Shown here piece by piece: positions 8,267-18,215 of a DNA stretch of 64,000 bases. The first letter of the stretch is position 1; each line of letters opens with the position of its first letter. This DNA is from Carnobacteriaceae bacterium zg-84 (GTDB lineage: Bacteria > Bacillota > Bacilli > Lactobacillales > Aerococcaceae). The stretch lies in contig CP059430.1 in the NCBI GenBank assembly GCA_013874835.1, positions 1,320,864-1,384,863 of the forward strand. Reading direction: 5' to 3'. The notes under the pieces are model-generated. The model was given only the letters and a program-made list of their open reading frames with translations. It did not search any database and was not told where the DNA came from. The translations under genes were made by a program, and so were the position numbers.

Positions 8267-10711
8267 TTATATAGTCGTTTGAATGACAGAAACAACCTCA
8301 CCATCATCAATTACAGATGTTCCATTTGAATATCTGTCATATAAAGAAATTTGCATTGCTTGAATACTCGTTTGTTTATTCGTTGATGTCACAATATCAA
8401 ATGCCATATCAGATGTGACAATATTCGATACAAATACAAAACGGTGTGGTTTATTTTTTAATTCTTTCAATAACATCAATCCACGTTTTGCACGCCCTAA
8501 TATATTGACATCAAAAACATTCAATCGTTTTACAGAACCTCTTTGGGTTACAAGAAGTACATGTACTTTGGACATATTCGTTGGATTAAAGGTAATTGCA
8601 CCAACAACAAAATCATCTTGTTTTAAATTGATAGATTTTACACCACTTGCTTTTGTACCGACAACTGGTACTTCATCTAATTTATAGCGTAATCCAAAAC
8701 CTAAGTGTGTCACAAGCAATACTTCATCATCTTTATTTTCTTCTGACTGACAACTCATATACACAACAGTGGCATCTTTTTCTTTTAAATTCATGGCAAC
8801 CGCTGTTTTAGTTTTATAGCTTCTAAATGTCGTAAAGTCTTTTAGTAGTGTACGCTTAATCATACCGTCACTTGTTACGAATGTAATGGTTGCATCCGCT
8901 TTTTCTAATCCAGTCATCACGACAACGCCAATGATTTGCTCTTGTGTGTCCAAGGATACACGTTGTGAAAAATGCTCTCCTAAGTCTTTCCACTTATATT
9001 CGGGTACTTCATGAATTGGGAAGTGAATATAATTCCCTTTAGAAGTAAATACGACCAAATGTTGCAATGTCGTTGCAGCACCTTGGTAAACAATCTCATC
9101 TTTTTCACGTAGTCCTGTTTTTTCGCCATTTGAAGCATTCACTGAACGAGGGCTTACACGTTTATAATAACCACCTTTTGTTATCACAACATAGACATCT
9201 TCTTCTGGAATAAGTACTTCCGTTTCAATTTTAATTTCTTTTATTTCATCTTCAATGATACTTAAACGTGGTTTTGCATATTGTTTTTTCATATCCAATA
9301 ATTCTTTTTTCATCACTGTTAATAAAACTTTTTCTTGTTTTAAAATCAATTCTAAAGAAGCAATTTCCTCGTTTAAATCAAGTTTTTCATTTTGTAATGC
9401 TGTAATATCTGTATTCGTCAATCGGTATAATTGTAAAGAAACAATCGCTTCTGCTTGACGCTCACTAAACTGAAATTCTTGTTTTAAATTCTCTTTGGCA
9501 TCTTTTTTATCAGCACTATTTCGGATAATACGAATAACTTCGTCTAACACAGACAATGCTTTCATCAAGCCGTCTACAATATGTAATCTATCTTGTGCTT
9601 TTTGTAAATTAAATCGTGTTCGTCTTAATATGACGTCTTTTTGGTGATTGATATATGCAGCTAAAATAGCCTTTAACCCTACTTGTTGTGGGCGTCTTTC
9701 ATTTATAGCAACCATATTAAAATTATAAGCAATTTGTAAATCGGTATTTTTTAATAAATAATTTAAAATACCGTCCGCATTCGCTTCTTTTTTTAATTCC
9801 ACAACAATTTGCAAACCATTTCTATCAGACTCATCACGAACTTCTGCGATACCTTCAATTTTTTTGTTAATGCGAATTTCGTCCATGCGTTTAACTAAAA
9901 CAGCTTTATTCACATCAAATGGAATTTCATGAATGACAATTTGCTGTTTACCGCCTCGAATATCTTCGATACTTGTTTTAGAACGAACAATCACCTTTCC
10001 TTTACCTGTTTCATAGGCTTCTTTTAAACCCTCAATCCCTTGAACAATCGCACCTGTTGGGAAATCAGGACCTTTAACAAATTGCATTAAGTCTTCAGTA
10101 GTTGCTTTAGGATGACCTAAATAATGTACAGTAGCATCAATCACTTCACCTAAATTGTGAGGTGGAATATCCGTTGCATACCCAGCTGAAATACCTGTTG
10201 ATCCATTTACTAATAAATTAGGAAAACGTGCAGGCAATACCGTTGGTTCTTCAGTTGTATCATCGAAGTTTAAAATAAAATCAACGGTTTCTTTATCAAT
10301 ATCTCTTAATAGTTCATCAGATAGTTGAGATAATCTCGCTTCTGTATAACGCATCGCAGCAGCTGAATCGCCGTCCATACTTCCGTTATTTCCGTGCATT
10401 TCAACTAAAATATCACGCATTTTCCAGTCTTGGCTTAGACGCACCATGGCATCATAGACACTTGTATCTCCGTGAGGATGATAATTAGCAATAACATTTC
10501 CGACTGTTTTTGCTGATTTTCTAAAATTTTTATCGGCTGTATTATTATCCATGTACATCGCATATAAAATACGTCGTTGTACAGGTTTTAATCCATCACG
10601 TATATCTGGTAAGGCACGATCTTGAATAATATATTTAGAGTATCGCCCAAATCTATCTCCCATAACATCTTCTAAAGATAACTCTTGAATATTTGGCATT
10701 GCGTCAGACAT
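8267..10711 (-). CDS. parC: DNA topoisomerase IV subunit A (ParC)
   Basis: 814 residues. This is the DNA-cleaving subunit of topoisomerase IV, which decatenates daughter chromosomes. The winged-helix region contains AKTVGNVIANYHPHGD; the catalytic tyrosine is Y122 in AAAMRYTEARLS. A DNA gyrase A paralogue is the alternative, but position directly after parE favours ParC. A strong GGAGGTGAG precedes the chosen ATG. At the quinolone-resistance region the sequence is HGDTSVYDA, with threonine at residue 83 where many streptococcal and staphylococcal ParC proteins have serine. The start overlaps the parE stop by 1 bp. Confidence 0.93.
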   Translation of the reverse strand: MSDAMPNIQELSLEDVMGDRFGRYSKYIIQDRALPDIRDGLKPVQRRILYAMYMDNNTADKNFRKSAKTVGNVIANYHPHGDTSVYDAMVRLSQDWKMRDILVEMHGNNGSMDGDSAAAMRYTEARLSQLSDELLRDIDKETVDFILNFDDTTEEPTVLPARFPNLLVNGSTGISAGYATDIPPHNLGEVIDATVHYLGHPKATTEDLMQFVKGPDFPTGAIVQGIEGLKEAYETGKGKVIVRSKTSIEDIRGGKQQIVIHEIPFDVNKAVLVKRMDEIRINKKIEGIAEVRDESDRNGLQIVVELKKEANADGILNYLLKNTDLQIAYNFNMVAINERRPQQVGLKAILAAYINHQKDVILRRTRFNLQKAQDRLHIVDGLMKALSVLDEVIRIIRNSADKKDAKENLKQEFQFSERQAEAIVSLQLYRLTNTDITALQNEKLDLNEEIASLELILKQEKVLLTVMKKELLDMKKQYAKPRLSIIEDEIKEIKIETEVLIPEEDVYVVITKGGYYKRVSPRSVNASNGEKTGLREKDEIVYQGAATTLQHLVVFTSKGNYIHFPIHEVPEYKWKDLGEHFSQRVSLDTQEQIIGVVVMTGLEKADATITFVTSDGMIKRTLLKDFTTFRSYKTKTAVAMNLKEKDATVVYMSCQSEENKDDEVLLVTHLGFGLRYKLDEVPVVGTKASGVKSINLKQDDFVVGAITFNPTNMSKVHVLLVTQRGSVKRLNVFDVNILGRAKRGLMLLKELKNKPHRFVFVSNIVTSDMAFDIVTSTNKQTSIQAMQISLYDRYSNGTSVIDDGEVVSVIQTTI

Positions 10712-12750
10712 TAAAACTCACCTCCAAATAAATCTAACTGCTCGAATGTGTCTGTACTTTCTAATCGTACTTCTTTTTTGTGTTCCACAGCAGTAGTCCC
10801 TTTTTGAGCTGTTTCTAATAAATTATCGCTTTCATCCATTGTAAATTCAACATGACTTTCTATCCATTTGCGACGAGGTTCTACTTTATTTCCCATAAGT
10901 GTTGTCACACGTCGTTCTGCTTGCGATAAGTCATCAATAGTTACACGAATGAGCGTCCGTGTATCTGGGTTCATTGTTGTTTCCCATAATTGATCGGCAT
11001 TCATTTCTCCAAGCCCTTTATAGCGTTGAAGAATATATCCTCTACCTACTTTTTTTGTTGCTCGTTCCACTTCTTCTTCACGCCAGCAATATTCGACAAC
11101 TTCTGTTTTACCACGTCCTTTGGACACTTTAAATAGAGGTGGCATTGCCAAATAAACTTTTCCTGCTTCAACGAGTGGACGCATATAACGGTAAAAGAAT
11201 GTTAATAATAACACTTGAATATGTGCACCGTCCGTATCTGCATCGGTCATAATGATAATTTTATCGTATTGGCAATCTTCTATTGTAAAATCAGATCCAA
11301 CACCTGCACCAATGGTATAAATGATGGTATTGATTTCTTCATTTTTTAAAATATCGGACATATTGGCTTTTTCTGTGTTAATAACTTTCCCTCTTAATGG
11401 TAAAATCGCTTGGAATTTTCTGTCCCGCCCTTGTTTTGCAGAACCTCCAGCAGAATCTCCCTCTACTAAAAATAGTTCATTCTTTTTAGCATTTTTACTT
11501 TGCGCCGGTGTTAATTTTCCAGAAAGAAGTGTTTCTTTCGCTTGACGTTTTTTACCATTTCTTGATTCTTCTCTAGCTTTTCGTGCCGCATCTCTTGCAT
11601 CTCTTGCTTTAATTGCTTTTCTAACAAGTTGTTGTGCTAATTCACCATTTTCAATCAAATAAAACCCTAATTGTTCACTCACAATCGCTTCTACAATTCC
11701 TCTTGCAGCAGGTGTTCCTAATTTATTTTGTTTGACCTTCAAATTGTAAAATCTCTTCAGGGACACGTATAGACAAAACAGCTGCTAAGCCTTCTCTCAC
11801 ATCACTACCTTCAAGATTTTTATCTTTATCTTTTTTAGTAAATTCACTTTTCTTGCATATTCATTAAAGGATTTTGTTAAAGCTGTTTTAAAACCAACTT
11901 CATGACTCCCACCATCTTTTGTACGAACATTGTTTACAAAAGATAAAATCGTTTCAGAATAACCGTCATTATATTGTAAAGAACACTCTACTTCAACACC
12001 GTCTTGTTCTCCTTCAAAATAAGCAATTTCTCCAAGAGTATCTTTTTCTTCATTTAAATAATGAACAAATTCTTTAATGCCTGTTTCATAATGAAATGTT
12101 TCTGTTTGCTGTGTCCGTTCATCTGTAATTGACATTGTTAACCCTTTTAACAAGAAAGCAGATTCTCTTAAACGTTCACTTAGTGTGTCGTAAACATATT
12201 CCGCTCTACCAAAAATGGTCGCATCTGGTTTAAAATGTACTGTTGTACCAACTAAATTTTTTGGTGCAGAAGTTTCTTTAATTTTACCGATTGGTACACC
12301 GCCTTTTTCAAAGCGTTGATAGTATTGTTTTCCATCACGTATGACGGTCACATCTAACCATTCAGATAAAGCATTCACTACTGAGGCACCTACTCCATGC
12401 AGTCCACCAGAAGTTTTATAACTTCCTTGTCCAAATTTACCACCAGCATGTAAGACCGTAAAAATAACTTGAATAGTTGGTATACCTGACTTATGCATAC
12501 CAGTTGGTAATCCTCTACCATTATCTTTTACAGTAATACTATTATCTTGATGAATAGTGACATCTATTTTAGTTGCATAACCTGCCAACGCTTCATCAAC
12601 AGCATTATCAACAATTTCATAAACTAAATGATGCATACCACGGCTATCTGTTGAACCGATATACATTCCCGGTCTTTTTCTAACGGCATCTAATCCTTCT
12701 AAAACTTGAATGGCGTCATCCCCATATTGTGCTGTCACTTTTTTTGCCAT
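10711..12750 (-). pseudogene. parE: DNA topoisomerase IV subunit B (ParE), two frame breaks as written
   Basis: The N-terminal part (12750 to 11797) has the GHKL ATPase motifs EIVDNAVDEALAG, DNGRGLP and GGLHGVGASV. The C-terminal part (from about 11766 to 10711) has the TOPRIM motifs EGDSAGGSA and DADTDGAH. Between them about 37 codons are readable only in another frame: [17 protein letters not shown] through ILQFEGQTK. One base appears missing in an A-run near 11830 and two in another A-run near 11725, a net loss of three, so both outer parts share one frame but TGA at 11797 interrupts it. ParE is normally essential, so homopolymer sequencing errors are the simplest explanation; a real lesion cannot be excluded. 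The start follows AAGGAGAACAAT. Confidence 0.85.
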
Positions 12751-12860
12751 ATTGTTCTCCTTCCTTGCCATATTCTTCCCAATCATACATTGTTTTCACA
12801 AGATTGGTCAACAAAAAACATGTTCACTCTTTCTATTTAACACATTAACATGGAACGATT

Positions 12861-12889
12861 AAAGCAGAAACCATGATGATTTCTGCTTT
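12861..12889 (-). terminator. Hairpin after the lipoprotein gene
   Basis: AAAGCAGAAA and TTTCTGCTTT form a 10-bp stem about 40 bp downstream of the minus-strand lipoprotein gene and upstream of parE. The T-tract is short, so termination strength is uncertain. Confidence 0.5.
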
Positions 12890-12928
12890 AATTCTTTATA
12901 TAACTAGTCACTACTAAACTCTAATACA

Positions 12929-13450
12929 TTAGTTTTTTAGTTTAAAACCAATTTCTGCCAATTCTTTTTCTGTTTCGGTTTTTGTGACACCTTGAGATAG
13001 AACATGGCCAAATTGTTCATACGTTTTGTAATGTTCAAAATCTTTTGCATTTATTTTTGAAACATCATAAGAAAAAGATACAACAAATCCTGTTTCATCA
13101 ATTTCAAGATTTTTTTTGAATCCATCTCTTTCTTTTTCTTCTTGATACTCTGGTGATTGTTCTAACTCACGTTTTAACATCTCTTTTTGTTCTTGTGTAT
13201 CTAAACGAACATCTTCGGGAAATGGTTTTGTTGCTTTTATATCAACATGTGTCACAATATCATTTTTATATGTAACAGATAAAGTTGTCGTTACATCATC
13301 TTCGATATTTTCATAAACTTTCGTTTCCACAACCTCTTTCATCGTTGTTGTTTCTTGCATACTCGTTTGTGTCACTTTCGCCTCTTCTTTTTGAGTAGCA
13401 CATCCAACTAATAACATACTCAATAAGACAAGACTTATTTTTTTCTTCAT
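12929..13450 (-). CDS. Putative lipoprotein, DUF1307/YehR-like
   Basis: 173 residues. A basic start and hydrophobic core lead to the lipobox LLVGC with cysteine 17, so export and lipid anchoring on the outer face of the membrane are expected. The mature part begins with a Thr/Glu/Gln-rich linker and continues as a charged domain containing YKNDIVTHVDIKATKPFPED. Length, lipobox and these segments suggest the DUF1307 (YehR-like) lipoproteins of unknown function; this family call is from memory. The start overlaps the smc stop by 4 bp, so it is translationally coupled to smc. Confidence 0.75.
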   Translation of the reverse strand: MKKKISLVLLSMLLVGCATQKEEAKVTQTSMQETTTMKEVVETKVYENIEDDVTTTLSVTYKNDIVTHVDIKATKPFPEDVRLDTQEQKEMLKRELEQSPEYQEEKERDGFKKNLEIDETGFVVSFSYDVSKINAKDFEHYKTYEQFGHVLSQGVTKTETEKELAEIGFKLKN

Positions 13451-16400
13451 ACTGTTTCTCCTATTTTTTCATAATCTTCAAATCGCACAGAAGCTAATTT
13501 AGATACTCCTGATTCTTGCATCGTCACACCATATAAAACATCTGCTTCCTCCATCGTTCCTTTACGATGTGTAATGACAATAAATTGTGTTTTATCAATA
13601 AACTCTTTCAAATAACGTCCATATCGGCTAACATTGGCTTCATCAAGTGCAGCCTCTACTTCGTCAAGTAAACAAAACGGTACAGGTTTCACTTCTAAAA
13701 TAGCAAATAACAAAGCAATCGCTGTAAAAGCACGCTCTCCACCAGATAACAAACTTAGATTTTGTAATCTTTTACCAGGTGGTTGTGCCACAATATCAAT
13801 CCCTGTTTCCAATAAATCATCTGGATTTGTTAACTCTAAGGTCGCACGTCCTCCACCAAATAATTTAGGGAATGTTTTTTCAAATTGATGTTTAATCGCA
13901 TAAAATGTTTCGCCAAAACGTTGCATCATTTCCTTATCCATTTCCTGAATAGTCGCCATTAAACTATCTTTTGCCTGAATTAAATCTTGCTGTTGCTCTG
14001 TCATAGATGTAAAACGTTCATACACCACATCATATTCTTCAATAGCTGTTAAATTCACAGGCCCTAACTGCTCAATTTCTCTTTTTAATTGTGATACTTG
14101 CTTGCTCGCTTCTTGAATAGTTATCTCTAACACACCCAACTCTTTTGCCGCTTCAAAAGTTAAACTATATTCTTCATTCAATCTAGACAAGTGCGTATCA
14201 ATCGTTACATCATAACGACTAATTTTAGCATCCATTGCCCCTTTATCACGCAATAATTTTTGAATATCTTGTTGAAGATCTTTTTCTTGTGTTTCTTCAA
14301 CAAATAACACTGTATCCACATCTTTTTTCTCTTCTTGTTTTTGTTTAATGCTTTCTTCTAACGCTATTTTTTCTTGTTGATAGGTATTTAATTCTTGTTT
14401 GATGTTATCTATCATACCCTCAATTTCTTCTTGAGATTGCAGATGCTCTTCTTGTTGCGTGAATAAAACTTGTAAACTCATCTGTTCCGTTTTTAATTGT
14501 TTTTGCAATTCTTGTAAGCGGTGCTTCAAATGTGTTAACTGCTCTGTTTCTCTTGCACATTGCGCTGAAATATTTTGTATTCGAGGCTGTAATGCTTGTA
14601 ATTGTTTTGTGCGTTCTTCTTGAGAAACACTCAATGTATCGATATGTTGTTTTGCTTTTTCAACACGCTGACTAATTTCTTTTTCAGACACTTTAATAGT
14701 ATCATATTGTTCTTTTAACTCATTCAAAACAACTTGTTGGCGGTTTTTATCTTTTACTAACACATCATACTGCATCTCTACTTGAGAAACTTTCTCTTGT
14801 AATTGGAACACTACAGCTTGTAAATCTCTTTCTTCAAGACGCTTTTTCGTTCCTTCTTGCTGTACATTTTGTAAAGATACTTCTAACGCTAATACTTTTT
14901 CTTTTTGCGTTTGATACAAAGTTTTTGTTTCATTTAGCTTATCTTTTAACGCATGTAACTCTTTTGTTACGTCCTCTAGCTGCTGATTTCTTGATAAAAT
15001 AGAACCCGTTTGCTGTTTCGTTGCTCCACCAGTCATAGACCCGCCTGAATGGATGACTTCTCCATCAAGAGATACAACACGCACACGATATCCTATTTTT
15101 TTAGCAATTTTTGTCCCTTGTTCCAATGTTTTAGCAACAAGTGTTTGACCCAAAAAGTTTTCAACAATCGTTTTATATGTCACTTGTGTTTGAACCAAAT
15201 CACTTGCAACACCAATAAAACCGTCCATATGCTCAACTTGAGATAAAATATCTTGCGAGCAATATCTTCCTTTAATAACAGTTAATGGCAAAAATGTTGC
15301 ACGACCTAGCCGTTTCTGTTTTAAATATTGAATAGTTTGCATAGCCGATTGTTCATTGGATACGACAATATGTTGCATACTTGCACCTAGAGCAATATCA
15401 ATCGCAACTGTATACTCTTTTGGTACTTTTATCAATTCTGCCAGAGCACCATGTACACCGTCAAATTGATGTCTTTGTTTTAATATTTCTTTAACACCTT
15501 GATAAAATCCAGCATAGTCATCATTCAAGTCTTGTAAGCTTGCTTTTCTAGCTTCTAAACGATTTTTAACTTGTTGCATCTGTTCATACGTTTGTGTTAA
15601 CTCTTGAGTATGCTGTCTTTCTTTGTCTAAAGAATCCATTTGTTCTTGATAGTCACTCATCAATAAATCAATCTGCTCTTGAACTCTGGATAATTCATTT
15701 TCCTTATCCAATAATGTATTTTTAACAATTTCTTGTTGCTTTTGTAAATCACTCTCTTGTTCTACAAAACGTTTTTGTTGATTTGTCAACACTAATAACT
15801 CTTTTTCCAAATGCACAAGTTCATTTTTCATACGCGTTTCTTCTTGAAGCGTATCAATATAGCGTTGACGTTCATTTTCTAAATGACTTTGACTTGTATC
15901 TGTTAAAAACAATTCCTCTTGCTTTAATTCATCAAGCGCTAAGTGTGTTTGTTTTACAGTCTGCTCTTTTTCTTCTGTTTCTTCTTTTGTCTTAGTCATT
16001 TGTTCAGAAATAGTTTTTATACTGTGCTCTTTTTGGAAACGTGCATCTTGTTGTTGTTCTTTATTTTGTTTTGAAAACTCTAATTTTTGTATTAAAACAT
16101 TTTGTTCACCAACAGCTTTCTCAACTTTTTTAACACATTCCACGTATTCATTTTGCTGTTGTAATAAAACATGCTCTAAAGTCGTTAGTGCTTCTTTTAA
16201 TTCTTTAATTTTTGACGTTACTTCTTCTTCTTGAATTTGTTTATCTTCAATTTGCTTTTCAAAAAAAGCCAGTTCCTTTTTCGCCACTTGCCACTGTTCA
16301 TTTAATGTTTCAATTTCAGCAACCATTAACGCAATATCAATATGACTTAATGTTTCTTTTTTCGTTTGATATATAAGTGCTTTTTCTTTTTGCTTTGCCA

Positions 16401-17013
16401 ACGGATCTAATTGCCCATGAATTTCATGTAAAATATCATCGACACGATCTAAATGCTCTTGAGTTTTATCTAATTTTCTGCTTGCTTCCGTTTTACGTGT
16501 TTTATATTTCAAAACACCTGCTACTTCTTCAAACATCGCACGACGTTCTTCTGGTTTGTTTTGGAAAATCGTTTCTACTTTCCCTTGAGAAATGATAGAA
16601 AATGAATCTTTCCCTAAACCCGAATCCATTAACAAATTCACAATATCTTTTAAGCGACACGGTTTTTTATTGATAAAACAATCACTCTCACCATTACGAT
16701 TGATACGTCGTGTTAAATGAATTTCCGAAGCCTCAAATGGTAAAAATGCATCATCATTATTTAACACCAATGTAACTTCTGCTATATTGACAGGCTTACG
16801 TGTTTGAGAACCTGAAAAGATAATATCATCCATTTTTTTCCCACGTAAACTTTTCGCAGATTGCTCACCAAGCACCCACTTTATCGCCTCGGATAAATTA
16901 CTTTTACCACTACCATTTGGCCCTACAATAGCTGTGACACCTTTATCAAATTCAATCAATGTTTTATCGGCAAATGACTTAAATCCTGTTATTTCAATTC
17001 TATCTAAATACAC
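13447..17013 (-). CDS. smc: Chromosome segregation ATPase SMC
   Basis: 1188 residues, the normal size of bacterial SMC, the core ATPase of condensin. The N-terminal Walker A GPNGSGKSN is at 31-39. Long coiled coils flank a hinge (about 500-660, with GVHGALAELI and GGSMTGG). The C-terminal head carries the signature LSGGERAFTAIALLFAI and Walker B PFCLLDEVEAALD. It works with ScpA and ScpB, not in this window. rnc lies 2 bp upstream, the common rnc-smc pairing of Firmicutes. Confidence 0.97.
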   Translation of the reverse strand: MYLDRIEITGFKSFADKTLIEFDKGVTAIVGPNGSGKSNLSEAIKWVLGEQSAKSLRGKKMDDIIFSGSQTRKPVNIAEVTLVLNNDDAFLPFEASEIHLTRRINRNGESDCFINKKPCRLKDIVNLLMDSGLGKDSFSIISQGKVETIFQNKPEERRAMFEEVAGVLKYKTRKTEASRKLDKTQEHLDRVDDILHEIHGQLDPLAKQKEKALIYQTKKETLSHIDIALMVAEIETLNEQWQVAKKELAFFEKQIEDKQIQEEEVTSKIKELKEALTTLEHVLLQQQNEYVECVKKVEKAVGEQNVLIQKLEFSKQNKEQQQDARFQKEHSIKTISEQMTKTKEETEEKEQTVKQTHLALDELKQEELFLTDTSQSHLENERQRYIDTLQEETRMKNELVHLEKELLVLTNQQKRFVEQESDLQKQQEIVKNTLLDKENELSRVQEQIDLLMSDYQEQMDSLDKERQHTQELTQTYEQMQQVKNRLEARKASLQDLNDDYAGFYQGVKEILKQRHQFDGVHGALAELIKVPKEYTVAIDIALGASMQHIVVSNEQSAMQTIQYLKQKRLGRATFLPLTVIKGRYCSQDILSQVEHMDGFIGVASDLVQTQVTYKTIVENFLGQTLVAKTLEQGTKIAKKIGYRVRVVSLDGEVIHSGGSMTGGATKQQTGSILSRNQQLEDVTKELHALKDKLNETKTLYQTQKEKVLALEVSLQNVQQEGTKKRLEERDLQAVVFQLQEKVSQVEMQYDVLVKDKNRQQVVLNELKEQYDTIKVSEKEISQRVEKAKQHIDTLSVSQEERTKQLQALQPRIQNISAQCARETEQLTHLKHRLQELQKQLKTEQMSLQVLFTQQEEHLQSQEEIEGMIDNIKQELNTYQQEKIALEESIKQKQEEKKDVDTVLFVEETQEKDLQQDIQKLLRDKGAMDAKISRYDVTIDTHLSRLNEEYSLTFEAAKELGVLEITIQEASKQVSQLKREIEQLGPVNLTAIEEYDVVYERFTSMTEQQQDLIQAKDSLMATIQEMDKEMMQRFGETFYAIKHQFEKTFPKLFGGGRATLELTNPDDLLETGIDIVAQPPGKRLQNLSLLSGGERAFTAIALLFAILEVKPVPFCLLDEVEAALDEANVSRYGRYLKEFIDKTQFIVITHRKGTMEEADVLYGVTMQESGVSKLASVRFEDYEKIGETV

Positions 17014-17015
17014 CT

Positions 17016-17705
17016 TTATTCACCTGTTTTTTCTTCATACGCTTGTTTGGCAGCAGCCTGTTCAGCAGCTTTTTTATTTTTTCCAATACCTCTACCTAAA
17101 ATTTTACCTTGTGCAGAAACAACTGCTTCAAATTCTTTATCATGCGCTAAACCTTCTTCTTTTACAATGGTATATTGAATAGTGATACTGCCATTTTTTT
17201 GCAATCTTTCTTGTAGAAGTGTTTTATAATCCATAAACAAATTTGACTCTTGTTCATGAATTTTTGGCATGAGTTGACTTAAAATAAAAGCTTTCGCAAC
17301 ATCTAATCCTTTATCTAAATAAAGTGCTCCAATAAATGCTTCAAATACATCACATAATAAAGCATCTCTTTTTCGACCACCACCGGCATCTTCGCCCTTT
17401 CCTAATAAAACAAGTTCATCAAATCCACATTCCTTTGCAAGAGTAGAAAGTGTTTGCTCACAAACTAATTGTGCACGAAATCGTGTTAATTTCCCTTCTG
17501 GCCATTGCAAAAAATTGTGAAATAAATAATCAGATACCACTAATTCTAAAACGGCATCACCTAAAAACTCTAGTCGCTCATTATTATCAATTTTTTGATA
17601 TTTTTTTTCATTCGCATACGAAGCATGCGTAAATGCTTGTTTTAATAGTGTTACATCTGAAAATCGCATTCCTAATTTTTTCTGTACGATTGTTTCTATA
17701 TCCAT
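17016..17705 (-). CDS. rnc: Ribonuclease III
   Basis: 229 residues. The catalytic domain carries the signature ERLEFLGDA at 43-51 and the second acidic pair in CDVFEAFIGALYLDKG (D119, E122). A double-stranded RNA-binding domain fills about 155-225 (LQERLQKNGS to KKAAEQAAAKQAYEE). RNase III processes rRNA precursors. In type II CRISPR systems it also cuts the tracrRNA:pre-crRNA duplex, so this gene very probably serves the Cas9 locus in this window as well (established for the family, inferred here). It is in an operon with smc. Confidence 0.97.
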   Translation of the reverse strand: MDIETIVQKKLGMRFSDVTLLKQAFTHASYANEKKYQKIDNNERLEFLGDAVLELVVSDYLFHNFLQWPEGKLTRFRAQLVCEQTLSTLAKECGFDELVLLGKGEDAGGGRKRDALLCDVFEAFIGALYLDKGLDVAKAFILSQLMPKIHEQESNLFMDYKTLLQERLQKNGSITIQYTIVKEEGLAHDKEFEAVVSAQGKILGRGIGKNKKAAEQAAAKQAYEEKTGE

Positions 17706-17774
17706 ATTGACACCTCACTTTCTTTTTTTGGAACTCCATTATTATACTATAATTATCACATTCAAACCATCAAA

Positions 17775-17808
17775 AAAACTGTCATTTCCTAAATAAAACA
17801 ACAGTTTT
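17775..17808 (-). terminator. Terminator of the short SSB gene
   Basis: AAAACTGT and ACAGTTTT form an 8-bp stem beginning 8 bp after the ssb stop and followed by TTTT on the minus strand. It separates ssb from rnc. Confidence 0.6.
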
Positions 17809-17815
17809 CATCATC

Positions 17816-18148
17816 TTAACGCTCGTTTACATAACGTTTCCCCTCAATTAAATGTATTTTAGAGACGATAATCTCTACAATAAAGTGATACTTGCCGCCT
17901 TGTGCCATATATTGTCTTGACGACAACCGACCTGTCACACCAATTAAATTACCTTTCTCACAATATTGTTCAATAATTTGAGCCGGTTTTCCCCACACAA
18001 CAATGGGAATAAAATCAGCTGTTTGTTCACTTCCTTCTTTTTTCTTTTTGGAAATCGCCAAAATATTGTTGATCACATACTTATCTGTTCCAATCTCTTT
18101 TACATGAATAGGCTTTACGATACGCCCAATAACAGATACATCATTCAT
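17816..18148 (-). CDS. ssbB: Short single-strand DNA-binding protein (SsbB-like)
   Basis: 110 residues. It is a single OB-fold of the SSB family (VSVIGRIVKPIHVKEIG, then FIPIVVWGKPAQIIEQYCEKG and GRLSSRQY). The acidic C-terminal tip that recruits partner proteins in the main SSB is absent; the protein ends KRYVNER. This fits the short paralogue SsbB/YwpH, which in Bacillus and streptococci is linked to natural transformation. An in-frame start 60 codons upstream exists, but GGAGGTGATAAG directly before ATGAATGATG fixes the start at 18148. Confidence 0.8.
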   Translation of the reverse strand: MNDVSVIGRIVKPIHVKEIGTDKYVINNILAISKKKKEGSEQTADFIPIVVWGKPAQIIEQYCEKGNLIGVTGRLSSRQYMAQGGKYHFIVEIIVSKIHLIEGKRYVNER

Positions 18149-18176
18149 CTTATCACCTCCTATTTTTAATATATGC

Positions 18177-18215
18177 AAAAAGAATGAGATTCTTTTATCG
18201 AACCTCATTCTTTTT
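18177..18215 (-). terminator. mvaS terminator overlapping the stop codon
   Basis: A 12-bp stem (AAAAAGAATGAG with CTCATTCTTTTT) includes the last codons of mvaS, and its descending arm supplies the T-run on the minus strand. It ends the mvaS transcript in front of ssb. Confidence 0.75.

Noticed and set aside
8089-8310. 73-residue minus-strand ORF at the end of parC
   Set aside because: It begins inside parC in another frame, crosses two terminator hairpins and has no ribosome-binding site.
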